Origin: JBCAWW01 sp045106675
GTDB lineage: Bacteria > Bacteroidota > Bacteroidia > J057
Length of the DNA: 64,000 bases
Reading direction: 5' to 3'
NCBI GenBank assembly: GCA_045106675.1
Contig: JBGCFA010000089.1
Span: 17,277 to 81,276, forward strand
Shown here: piece by piece, positions 7,504-15,800 of the stretch
Numbering within the stretch: position 1 is the first letter of the stretch
Layout: every line of letters starts with the position of its first letter
Position numbers and translations under genes: made by a program
The notes under the pieces: generated by a model
Database searches by the model: none
What the model saw: only the letters and a program-made list of their open reading frames with translations
Told to the model about the DNA's origin: nothing

Positions 7504-8379
7504 TTACGAGCGCCAAAACTTACGAGTATCTGTCATCTCTCTTCCGAGCACGGCTTCGCCGAACGCTTTGTCTCCCACATTGTCTTCGAAGAGTAGCCTG
7601 AACTGATCATAATTGATCAAAGACGGTAACAAAGGACCGACGACATATTTGATCAGCGGTTCGAGCAGTTTGCGGGGGATCTCCCATGCTGGGAACGCCC
7701 TATCATGGACCAAGTGAAGGAGTTCCGCGAAGCGGAGAGGCTCGGGACCCACCGCAGAGATAATCTGCTCCCTCGGAGCTTGTACTCCTACTGATATCAG
7801 CAAATCAGCCAAGTCATCGATCATAATTGGCTGTACTTTGGCTTGCAAAAAGCCCTCCGGCAATATCAAGCGTCCTCCTAGCCAACGACTGATCTTGCCC
7901 AATTGATTGAGCTTACGTAGCAACATGGTGTTTTGGGTACAAACGATAGAGGGTCGCACCACATAAGTATCATCGGCAGAGAGTATCAAGGCATCTGCGC
8001 TAGCTTTGGTCGCGAGAAAGGGTACCTGAGGATATTCTCCGGCACCTAAGGCTGAAAGCTGGACGATACGAGGCTCGCCTAGTCCTGTGCGCTTGGCTAA
8101 GATACGTTCGCTCAATCCATGATGGATGCGAGCAAAGGACATCGCTTTAGAGGCTTTGATCTGCCCCACACAATTGTACAGGAGATCGAGTTGAGGCAAC
8201 TTCGACCAATCATCGTCAAAGGGATCAAAAGCAATAAATGACAAATTGCTAGGCGTCGGTCCGGGTGCTTTGCCCGAGCGCGAACTGGCCCATATCTGAT
8301 AATCGGGGTAGCGTTCCGCGAAGCGGCAAGCCGTAGGAAAGCCAATCTGACCACTACCGCCTAAGAAAAGTACTTTCAT
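7504..8379 (-). CDS. NAD(P)-binding Rossmann-fold epimerase/reductase-like protein
   Basis: I chose ATG at 8379 because it gives MKVLFLGGSGQIG directly, the nucleotide-binding motif GxxGxxG of NAD(P)H-binding atypical short-chain dehydrogenases (292 residues). The start overlaps the stop of the upstream DUF2071 gene as ATGA, so translation is probably coupled. The middle contains RIVQLSALGAG and TKASADALI, resembling the S...K region of complex I NDUFA9-like and NmrA-like proteins, but no clear YxxxK is visible. The substrate is unknown. Four hexamer-hairpin motifs (7551, 7683, 7731 partial, 8310) lie inside this one gene, the densest cluster of the window. Confidence 0.75.
   Translation of the reverse strand: MKVLFLGGSGQIGFPTACRFAERYPDYQIWASSRSGKAPGPTPSNLSFIAFDPFDDDWSKLPQLDLLYNCVGQIKASKAMSFARIHHGLSERILAKRTGLGEPRIVQLSALGAGEYPQVPFLATKASADALILSADDTYVVRPSIVCTQNTMLLRKLNQLGKISRWLGGRLILPEGFLQAKVQPIMIDDLADLLISVGVQAPREQIISAVGPEPLRFAELLHLVHDRAFPAWEIPRKLLEPLIKYVVGPLLPSLINYDQFRLLFEDNVGDKAFGEAVLGREMTDTRKFWRS
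7551..7567 (+). repeat. Hexamer-hairpin motif copy: CGGC/TTC/GCCG + AACGCT
   Basis: A perfect copy with a stem unlike the common CCGC/GCGG, both arms changed together. It lies near the 3' end of the Rossmann-fold gene, antisense to it. Confidence 0.7.
8310..8326 (-). repeat. Hexamer-hairpin motif copy: AGCGTT + CCGC/GAA/GCGG
   Basis: A perfect copy within the N-terminal region of the Rossmann-fold gene, coding C-R-F-A-E-R-Y. Confidence 0.7.
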
Positions 8380-9128
8380 AGTAAAAATCCGCCTAAACGG
8401 ATAGGACGAGAAGCAATCAGTTCGCCACGAGAATGCCACTCATGCTCGATATCACGCATAATGCTAGCATGATCGAAAAATATAGAGCCTTTAGGGAAGA
8501 GACTGGCTTGCTCAAAGTATTGCGAAGAAAGAGAAGTAACCTGTAAGGGTTCTAGTTTCCAACGGCGACATTTGAGTTGCACACCATCAAAAATACTGGT
8601 CCGGAAACGCGGAGAATAAGCCACCCTATCCTCAGCAAAAAAACGGGATGCCTTGGGCAAAGTCCGAAAGATAGATTCCATCGGGAAGCGGTCTCTCAGT
8701 TTGGCCTCTAGCTCAACCATCATTTCTCCGCCACACTTCAGACTGATCTTGAAGCGATCTTCTGCTTCTATAAATTTGAATTTGGAGCGATGATGCAAAC
8801 CCGGAAATACGCGTCCCCCTACCAAAGTCGTGGTAAATGAATCCGTATCGAGCCGTGGGGTATAGATTCCTCGGCGAGTTTCGCCGAGTTCGTCCCACTC
8901 CACTGAGATACGGTGAGCAGCATTTTCGGAGGTATATCCAAGGTAATTGGGGAGTCCTTTGACTCTTAGATTTTTGAATCGTAGCAAATCAATACCCGCA
9001 ATACCATAGCCCTCTACGATCGTCGGCCGAAATGGCGAAGGCAACATTTTGCGCAACACACTCAGCTCAACTCGATAGTTGATAAGTATGCGGCGATCTA
9101 TGGTACCGGCGACGACTGGAATCCTCAT
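8376..9128 (-). CDS. DUF2071 (YqjF-like) protein, copy 1
   Basis: A 250-residue protein starting MRIPVVAGTIDRRILINYRV. The INYRV...LP.PF...GYGIAGI opening and the SENAAHRI and GGRVFPGLHH segments fit the DUF2071/YqjF family, whose fold resembles acetoacetate decarboxylase. The biochemical role is unknown. The start overlaps the stop of copy 2 (ATGA, 9125-9128) and its stop overlaps the next start, so three genes are translationally linked. Confidence 0.75.
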   Translation of the reverse strand: MRIPVVAGTIDRRILINYRVELSVLRKMLPSPFRPTIVEGYGIAGIDLLRFKNLRVKGLPNYLGYTSENAAHRISVEWDELGETRRGIYTPRLDTDSFTTTLVGGRVFPGLHHRSKFKFIEAEDRFKISLKCGGEMMVELEAKLRDRFPMESIFRTLPKASRFFAEDRVAYSPRFRTSIFDGVQLKCRRWKLEPLQVTSLSSQYFEQASLFPKGSIFFDHASIMRDIEHEWHSRGELIASRPIRLGGFLL

Positions 9129-9868
9129 ATCTTAATAACGGATATTTTAGGGATTTTGATTCTTCTGGAGACATTTTTTTTGACAGAAATATTACGCGGA
9201 GGTAACCATTTGTAATGAATTACTTCTGGTACTCTAAAAATCCCCTCCAATCGAGCCGTACGAAAGAAGTTGGTCCTAAAGTCTAAAACTTGCATTGGAG
9301 CTAAAGGCCACTTCTCTCGCATGATTTGAGTAACACGAGTTTGCTTACCCAGTTTACTATAGGCTCGGTCAATCGCTCCGATGGTATGGAGCAGTTCATG
9401 ATTGGGCTGTTCGGGTGCTTGATTTTCGGCAACCCGATAAGAAAGTATTTGCGCTCCATGGCGCAAGTCTAAGGAGTGATGATCATTGAATATCTCGGCG
9501 GTTTGGAGGCGATAATCAGTAAGTAACGCGCCGCCCATTGCCATCAGAGGCCGAGTCGTAAATGAGTCCAAAAAATAAATCCCACGATGGGCATCAGCAT
9601 GCTCATAATATTGCTGGTCCTCGACCAAAAGTCGAAAGCCAATATGCTGATAATCAAAACTAGCCCAAGTTGGTAAAAAGGAAGGGCGCATCTTTTTGAG
9701 CTTCACATTGACCATAGAGATCATCGCACGACCATCAAAGTTGCGAATCTTAATATCAGCGGGAACTTGGTCTCGCACTTCGTCTATATCGACGCTAAAG
9801 TTGACCAATATGATGTCATGCAGCTCCCCTTTAAAGCGGAGTGGCAAATGTTTAAGTGGACTATACAT
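9125..9868 (-). CDS. DUF2071-like protein, copy 2
   Basis: ATG at 9868 (MYSPLKHLPLRFKGELHD) is preferred; it leaves an 11-bp gap after the upstream membrane gene, while a longer version would overlap it. The protein shows the pattern LVNFSVDIDEVRDQVPADI, HIGFRLLVE, GIYFLDSFTTRPLMAMGG, which parallels copy 1 (LINYRVELSVL, GIYTPRLDTDSFTTTLVGG), so the two are diverged paralogues. This copy is more basic at its C-terminus (RRIKIPKISVIKI). Function unknown. It belongs to the minus-strand run that starts with the GbsR regulator. Confidence 0.65.
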   Translation of the reverse strand: MYSPLKHLPLRFKGELHDIILVNFSVDIDEVRDQVPADIKIRNFDGRAMISMVNVKLKKMRPSFLPTWASFDYQHIGFRLLVEDQQYYEHADAHRGIYFLDSFTTRPLMAMGGALLTDYRLQTAEIFNDHHSLDLRHGAQILSYRVAENQAPEQPNHELLHTIGAIDRAYSKLGKQTRVTQIMREKWPLAPMQVLDFRTNFFRTARLEGIFRVPEVIHYKWLPPRNISVKKNVSRRIKIPKISVIKI

Positions 9869-9879
9869 GATTTTTTGCG

Positions 9880-10335
9880 TTATCGTAGATGAAAAAAGTA
9901 GACCCAAAAGGCAGCCGTAGTCTGCAATGCCATAAACCAAGCTCCAGTCCAGTAACGGCTAATTTGGAGCAAGGAAACAGACACAGAGTGTAAGTAAAGC
10001 ATCGTGAGACTGCTGAGCAGAACGCTGACAATCGGTAGCCAATACGGCATGGGTCCAAGGAGAAACTGTAAGAGGCTAAAGGGTAGCAATAAACAGACTC
10101 CCACCAGCATGATGACGCTCAACTGGGCCCAGTAATCTCCCCAATTTTGCAACTTTAGGGGCGCAAATAGCAGCAATACGATCCAACCAGTCCCTGCCAT
10201 CAGGAGCATTTGGATGGCTCCTTGCCAAAGATTGACAGCCACAAAGTATTCACTCAAGGCTGCGCCGAACGCGCCGGTCACTAGGGCTGCGATCAAGCAG
10301 TTGATGATAATTTTAAGCGCTTTCATGAGCTTCAT
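9880..10335 (-). CDS. Small four-helix membrane protein, unknown
   Basis: 151 residues with about four hydrophobic segments (CLIAALVTGAFGAAL; LLMAGTGWIVLLLF; SVIMLVGVCLLLPFSLLQF; VSVLLSSLTMLYLH). I do not recognise a family. The start overlaps the end of the upstream paralogue gene by 23 bp; an in-frame ATG three codons in shortens this. It is similar in size to the four neighbouring membrane proteins but lacks their LPLPGLVxYGF signature. A perfect hexamer-hairpin copy (10010-10026) lies inside it, in a different codon phase from most others. Confidence 0.65.
   Translation of the reverse strand: MKLMKALKIIINCLIAALVTGAFGAALSEYFVAVNLWQGAIQMLLMAGTGWIVLLLFAPLKLQNWGDYWAQLSVIMLVGVCLLLPFSLLQFLLGPMPYWLPIVSVLLSSLTMLYLHSVSVSLLQISRYWTGAWFMALQTTAAFWVYFFHLR
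10010..10026 (+). repeat. Hexamer-hairpin motif copy: CTGC/TGA/GCAG + AACGCT
   Basis: A perfect stem with both arms changed relative to CCGC/GCGG, inside the 151-residue membrane protein gene and antisense to it. Confidence 0.65.
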
Positions 10336-10720
10336 TTTCAGATTCTTTTAATACTCGAAGCAAGATTTCACCAAAGCCAATGGTCGAAAGGGGCATAATA
10401 AAAAGCCAATTATAAATCAAGGAACCACCCGGCTCCTCACCAATACCAAACAAAATGATCAAGAGCACCAGATGGTAGATCATCGTCAGGATGGTAGTCA
10501 ATTTGGCCTTATCAACCGAAAGCTTTCCAAAGCTCATCGCGATGACAAATCCATATAAGACGAGGCCAGGAAGCGGTAATATCACCCAGAAAAAGAGCAG
10601 CCCGAATACAGCTGCCGGGATATTGATCAGCAGCATGGCTAGTCCGAGCATACGAGCTTCGAAGGGGATTTTACCATCAGACATATTATGGCGAAGATCG
10701 GTGATGATGTTATTTGCCAT
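10313..10720 (-). CDS. Membrane-array paralogue 1 (LPLPGLVxYGF family)
   Basis: 135 residues, four predicted helices. The signature LAMLLINIPAAVFGLLFFWVILPLPGLVLYGFV recurs in the next three genes upstream. No family is recognised. A soluble N-terminal tail (ITDLRHNMSDGKIP) precedes the first helix. It is 12 bp from paralogue 2 and overlaps the following membrane gene, so it is clearly part of one operon under the GbsR-type regulator. Confidence 0.75.
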   Translation of the reverse strand: MANNIITDLRHNMSDGKIPFEARMLGLAMLLINIPAAVFGLLFFWVILPLPGLVLYGFVIAMSFGKLSVDKAKLTTILTMIYHLVLLIILFGIGEEPGGSLIYNWLFIMPLSTIGFGEILLRVLKESENEAHESA

Positions 10721-10732
10721 TATTGATTTCGT

Positions 10733-11197
10733 TTATGGGGTTTGTAAGTAATTGGCAATTGCTTCACGCATTCCTTTCGCTTTGGCAGTTTTACCAATAG
10801 GTTTATCATACTTATCATTTAAGAGGCGTAAGGCCAACATATACAGCCCCATCGGGCCAGCGATATAGGAGATTAAAGCTAGCCGAGAGAACATCATTTC
10901 CCCTACTCCTAGTCCACCAGTGTCTGCAAACTGATGGAACAAAAGCCCTAGTAAAATCAAATGATAGAATATGGCAGTCGCACTAATCGTTTTGGCGGTG
11001 GGAACAGAAGATTTACCCAAAGCCAAACCCACCACAAAGCCATAAATAACCAAAGCAGGCAATGGCAAAATGGTCCAGAAGAAAAACCCGCCAAATAGAG
11101 CACCTGGTAGATTGATCAGCGCGATGGCAATAAATACTAATCGAGGACCATATGGCAGAGTCCCTGAAGTAAGGCGATGATTGAGTTTATCGAACAT
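10733..11197 (-). CDS. Membrane-array paralogue 2
   Basis: ATG at 11197 gives MFDKLNHRLTSGTLPYGPRL, aligning with the start of paralogue 1; a TTG at 11239 would only add 14 unrelated residues and overlap the upstream stop. It shares IALINLPGALFGGFFFWTILPLPALVIYGFVVG and a conserved SV..AK turn with paralogue 1. About four helices and a basic C-terminal tail (KPIGKTAKAKGMREA). Function unknown. A hexamer-hairpin copy occupies the 34-bp gap before it. Confidence 0.75.
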   Translation of the reverse strand: MFDKLNHRLTSGTLPYGPRLVFIAIALINLPGALFGGFFFWTILPLPALVIYGFVVGLALGKSSVPTAKTISATAIFYHLILLGLLFHQFADTGGLGVGEMMFSRLALISYIAGPMGLYMLALRLLNDKYDKPIGKTAKAKGMREAIANYLQTP

Positions 11198-11212
11198 AGC
11201 GGTATCTGTTAA

Positions 11213-11229
11213 AACGTTCCACGAAGTGG
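11213..11229 (-). repeat. Hexamer-hairpin motif copy: AACGTT + CCAC/GAA/GTGG
   Basis: Fills the 34-bp gap between paralogues 3 and 2. The stem CCAC/GTGG is a compensated change from CCGC/GCGG; the hexamer has one change (AACGTT). Confidence 0.65.
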
Positions 11230-11231
11230 CT

Positions 11232-11651
11232 CTAGTCAAGTATCGGTGGATTGAAGTGTGAAGGAGGACTAAAAATCGAATAGAGGATCACACAGTAAAG
11301 CGGGATTGAATAGCCAAATGAAGTCAGTAGAGATCCCCATGGATTGGAGAAGGTCAGGTCATTGTACAGCCATTGTTCAAAGCTGAGCCTTGAAAATCTT
11401 ATGCACCAGTATGCAAGGATGAGGTTGTAAATCAGGCCCAGTATTCCGACAAACTTTGCGGCAAATTGAGAGCGATTGTCAATGGCAATACTCACTAAGA
11501 CCCCATATGCTATGAGACCGGGAATAGGAAAGCCCGACCAGAAAAAGGCGGTTCCTACCAATGCTCCTACTAAATTGATCACGACTAGCAGGATACTGGC
11601 GATGCGAACCAAATGTGGCAAGGGAGCTAAGCTGTCTGAATATTTGAACAT
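11232..11651 (-). CDS. Membrane-array paralogue 3
   Basis: 139 residues with the array signature in diverged form (VVINLVGALVGTAFFWSGFPIPGLIAYGVLVS) and about four helices. It begins MFKYSDSLAPLPHL and ends with a Pro-rich tail (SPPSHFNPPILD). It follows paralogue 4 by 2 bp. No family is recognised. Confidence 0.7.
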   Translation of the reverse strand: MFKYSDSLAPLPHLVRIASILLVVINLVGALVGTAFFWSGFPIPGLIAYGVLVSIAIDNRSQFAAKFVGILGLIYNLILAYWCIRFSRLSFEQWLYNDLTFSNPWGSLLTSFGYSIPLYCVILYSIFSPPSHFNPPILD

Positions 11652-11653
11652 GA

Positions 11654-12040
11654 CTAGGCGCGATTATCGATTTGAGATTCTCGTAGGACGCGTAGCAAAA
11701 TCAAATTGAGACCAATAACACTACCGAGGTAAGTAAAGAGGTAAAGAAAATCTATGCTCCAATCATCTGCCGCTAGAAAGCCCACTATCGCTAGTAAAAA
11801 GCAATTATAGTAGATGGCTCCGTTGGTAGTGAGACGCACTTCTTCTGGACCTCTTTTGTCTTTTAGAGTTTGAAACTGTTCGCTATAGACCCAAAGACCA
11901 TAAAGCGGTAAAATCATGACGAACCAAAAGGTCCCAAATAAAGCTGGGACAAAATTGATGACCGTCAGAGCGAGGGCTAGCATTTTGACTTCGGAAGAGA
12001 CTAGTCGGCTAGGGAAGTATGATTTTAGTATTGCGAACAT
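11654..12040 (-). CDS. Membrane-array paralogue 4, first gene after the operator
   Basis: ATG at 12040 gives MFAILKSYFPSRLVSSEVKM, matching the MF(D/K) starts of its neighbours; a TTG at 12076 is possible but weaker. The array signature reads LTVINFVPALFGTFWFVMILPLYGLWVYSE. About four helices. It is the promoter-proximal member of the array, lying just downstream of the palindrome at 12096-12119. Function unknown; co-regulation with a GbsR-type repressor suggests a membrane or stress role, which is inference. Confidence 0.7.
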   Translation of the reverse strand: MFAILKSYFPSRLVSSEVKMLALALTVINFVPALFGTFWFVMILPLYGLWVYSEQFQTLKDKRGPEEVRLTTNGAIYYNCFLLAIVGFLAADDWSIDFLYLFTYLGSVIGLNLILLRVLRESQIDNRA

Positions 12041-12095
12041 ATTGTCAGTGCTTTGTGATACACTTTCGATACGCAATAATAAGCCATAAGTTCAG

Positions 12096-12119
12096 AACTT
12101 TCAAAAATATTTGAAAGTT
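12096..12119 (-). promoter_or_regulatory. Operator palindrome over a -7 box, upstream of the membrane array
   Basis: A perfect 10-bp inverted repeat with a 4-nt centre. The core on the minus strand reads TTTCAAATATTTTTGAAA, containing the -7 box TATTTTTG (12102-12109). The same TTTCAAA-TAnT-TTTGAAA core recurs before the regulator gene at 12687-12704. A bound regulator would cover the promoter, so repression is the natural reading. Confidence 0.7.
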
Positions 12120-12139
12120 TATATTAAAAAAAGACCGAC

Positions 12140-12661
12140 TCAGGATTTCACTGAGCGGTCAAACATTTTGATGAGGGTGTTGAAAAACCATTTACGGTCA
12201 GCTTTTACGACCACTTCGAGGAACTTATCCGCTTGGTTGATGACTTTACTTAGATCACCTACAGAATCCACGAAAGCTTTGAGTTCGGCTTCATCGCCGC
12301 CTGACTCAACTTCTTGGACCTCTTGGAGTACTTTGAGTACGGGTTTGAGTTCTCGTTTGCGCCGCTCAACGATCACTTGTTGGGCTACTTCCCAGATATC
12401 TTTTTCGGCGTAGAAATATTCGCGCCTTTCCCCTGATTTATGTTCTTTTTTGACCAATCCCCAGTCTATCAGCGCCCGAAGGTTCATATTGGCGTTGCCG
12501 CGAGAGATATTGAGCGTAGTCATGATATCGTCGGCGGATAGGGATTGAGCTGAGATCAATAATAGTGCATGCACTTGGGCCATGGTGCGGTTGATGCCCC
12601 ATTTGGAACCGAGAGTGCCCCATTCCTGAATAAACTTATCTTTAGCGTCTGCTAGTTGCAT
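12140..12661 (-). CDS. GbsR/MarR-family transcriptional regulator
   Basis: 173 residues. It opens with DKFIQEWGTLGSKWGINRTMAQVHALLL, the GbsR-type lead helix, then a winged helix: LSADDIMTTLNISRGNANMNLRAL (recognition helix) and LVKKEHKSGERREYFYAEKD (wing). An acidic C-terminal helix follows. Proteins of this group often repress membrane or osmoprotectant genes. It heads the minus-strand run 7.5-12.7 kb. Two near-identical palindromes, one before it and one before the array, suggest it controls itself and the membrane genes. Confidence 0.85.
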   Translation of the reverse strand: MQLADAKDKFIQEWGTLGSKWGINRTMAQVHALLLISAQSLSADDIMTTLNISRGNANMNLRALIDWGLVKKEHKSGERREYFYAEKDIWEVAQQVIVERRKRELKPVLKVLQEVQEVESGGDEAELKAFVDSVGDLSKVINQADKFLEVVVKADRKWFFNTLIKMFDRSVKS

Positions 12662-12686
12662 ACCTCAATTTATGATAATGGGTGAT

Positions 12687-12704
12687 TTTCAAAAGTATTT
12701 GAAA
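12687..12704 (-). promoter_or_regulatory. Operator palindrome over a -7 box, upstream of the GbsR-type gene
   Basis: The minus strand reads TTTCAAATACTTTTGAAA, a 7-4-7 palindrome embedding the -7 box TACTTTTG (12690-12697), 26 bp before the regulator start. It matches the site at 12096-12119 in both arms. Confidence 0.7.
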
Positions 12705-12784
12705 CTATTGTCACCTTTCTTATTCCAACTGCAATAAGCTAAAATAGTTACATAAAATCAGCAAATAGCTACTGACAAAATTGA

Positions 12785-12809
12785 CAGAGGCGCCATAAAG
12801 ACGCCTCTG
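12785..12809 (-). terminator. Hairpin after the Lys-C-like protease gene
   Basis: An 8-bp stem CAGAGGCG/CGCCTCTG just past the stop at 12817, followed on the minus strand by TCAATTTTG. The T-run is short, so it is a moderate terminator call. Confidence 0.6.
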
Positions 12810-12816
12810 CATGAGA

Positions 12817-15800
12817 TTATTTTTGGATGAGGAAGCGTTCCGTGAAACGGCTCCCCTCATGAGAAAGTCGGATAAAATACACACCTGCAGGCCATTGACT
12901 CAGCGCTATCTCCTCTTTTACTTGACCTACGGCCACACTACCACTAGCCAATTTTTGCCCAGTCAGATTGATGATCTCCCATTGGAGTTCTTTCCCCAAA
13001 GGAGACTCAAGCGCTAAATTGAGATGGTCTCTTGCTGGATTGGGATACATCTCCACCGAAAACCCAAAGGTATTGGCGAGACCGGTAGCCCACTCAGTTG
13101 CAAAAACTTGAGTACTAGAAAGTCTCGTCCCGCAATCATTATAAGCATGCACACGCCAATAATAATACACCGCATGACTAAGTGGATCGAGTATCACACT
13201 ATCCGTCAAACTAGTCTTAACCTGTACGACAGTGTTGAAACTCGTATCTAAAGACAGTTCAATCCTAAAGGAGTCAGCCGGATAGTCTGACAGCCATTTT
13301 AAGATCGGAGATAATACAACTTGGGTTGCTCCATCGGCGGGTAAGAGTAGAGCAGCCTGAGGCTCGGTGCTGACGTTTATTACCAGCTTCGCAGAACGCT
13401 GAATCATGCCGTCAAGTCCATTTATTTGAACCTCATATTGCCCAGCGACATTGAATGGCGTGAGCGATACCGTAACCATCGTATTCGACGGAGTGGGCAC
13501 ACTACTGACGGTATAATTTACACCGACTGGTAAGTCATTGAGCGTAACTACTACTCCGGGATTATTATTGAAAGCATTGCCTACCAGTAGGTCAAAGTCT
13601 GCACCTTCTCCTAGACACAATTCAATCGTATCGGGGATAGCTTGTATGGCACTTTTCTCAGCTCTACAAAATTGTAGTTCCCAAGCGTTTAAAGCACCAC
13701 CATCGCCAAAGAAATTGTCTGTGATCGTCATTGTCCATATCCCTTGTGTCGAATCGTCAATAAAAGCAGACAGACTTTCTAAGGGTTGGAAAGCTCCTGA
13801 AATCGCTGGAGTAGAAAAACCACAATTGTTGGCAAGGTCAGCTTGAGTCATAGTCGCTTGATCATCAAAATCTGCCACAATATCATCTTGATTACAATCA
13901 ATCTGATCGAGTAATATCACTTCAGTGCCTTGAGGAGAAGTAAGGGTAATCGTCAAATCTCCTACCCAAGTATGATCAATATTGAGATTGCGTAAATTGA
14001 GATCTTCCACCAATCCTATTTCAGAAACAATCAAGCTTGATGTAATAGTACTACCTCCACCTTGGGAGATTGATTTAGGGACATCTGTTGAAATCGTTGT
14101 TTCACAAAAAAGAGCACCAGTTGTAAATCGTTGAATAGGAGAATGGTTACCTTGTCCACAAGCATTGGTGCCTCGCAATCGCCAATAATAGGGAGTTTCT
14201 TCTGCGAGGCTGCCAGTTGACCACTGACCTCCCTGCACACTCGCCATTGCGATAATATTTATAAAATTGGAATCTGCCGCCAACTCCACTATATATTGGG
14301 TGAGCGGTATCGCCGCCCATTCTAAGGTAGCGAAGGGAATAACCCCAAGCTCGTTGTTGGTTGGACTGAGTGGATTAACGATGGGTACTCCTTGACTAAT
14401 AATAAGTGTGAGCACTTGTGTACTCGTATCAATTCCATCCGTTCCGCTCAGCGTAAAATTATAACTACCGGCTAAGAGCGAACTAAGATTCGTCAAGCTA
14501 AGATCAGAACTACCTCCCGGTATTACAGGATTTTGCGTGAAGGAAGTGGTAACCCCATTTGGTAGGCCACTAATACTAAGCTGCACACTATCAATAAAGC
14601 CTTCACTCATTTGAAGATTGTAGAGTGCATCTGCGGGACTGCAGACATCAAGCGTAATAGGATTTACCAAGACAGCAGTACCACAATCTCGTCCATCCAT
14701 CGTCATCAGACCGGTATTGCCAGGATCCAACCAATCCTGTAAACGACTATTGGCACTACCTCCTCCGGTCCAAGAACGGTGAACCCAGCCATAGATATCT
14801 TCTAAATTATTGCCGCAAGCAGCTCCACCCCCTAATAATTGACCAATTACACGCTTTTGTTTGTTAAAAAGCGGGGAGCCAGAAGACCCTCCTTCAGTGG
14901 TCCCGATATCCCAATCATTGACAATGACATAATTACCGTTGGGAGTAGCGTTTCCATTATCATCTCCGATATTGGTAGGATCAAATTCAAAACTGATCCG
15001 TTTTTCATCAGTAGCAGGGTGGTGGATGCCAATAACAGAATCTCCAGTTGCTCCATTTGTAGCATCAAAGCCCGCGAAGAATGGAAGATATTCTGTGGGT
15101 ACTTCATCATCCAACTCTACCAAAGCAAAGTCAGAGCCAGCCCAACCAGCGCGATAAATAGCTCCAGAGTTAAATTGATTTAACTGTCCGTCGCCATTTC
15201 CGCCACTAGCTCCAGAAAGGGGTTGACGGCAAGTGCTATTCTCAAAATTCCAATACACTACCATTGACGCAGCATTGCCATTGTTAAGACCACAGTGATT
15301 AGCAGTCATAAAGAAGGGGCGACAATCATTACCGGTATTGTTTATCAAAAAGCCCGTACAAAAAGTATTACCATTAAGGCCATATACCCCTACAGAGCGA
15401 ATGATATCACGATATTCATCAACGATGCCAAAACCATCAGCAAGACCGCAGTTCACATCAAGATTACAAGAGCCTGAAAGCCTCAAACCAAAGCCTAAAA
15501 AATCATGATTGACATAGCCTAAGTGGAGTAACAATTGATTTTTGACATTGACAGGTAAAACGACCTCAATGACCAGTTCTTCACCATTGACAATCGGCGT
15601 CCAAAGTTGCCCATGAGACTCATTATCAGCAGGTGAAAAAGGGCCTTGTATCGTATTCATATCTGGGCTATACAATCGCATCGTTCCGCCCAGCGGCATA
15701 TAAAAATCTGTAAAACCTAAGTTGAGAGACTTCGCCTTAGCAGAAAAAACTCTCATACGCCACATCAGTTGCCCATTGCCTAAATCCTCCCAAGTACCAT

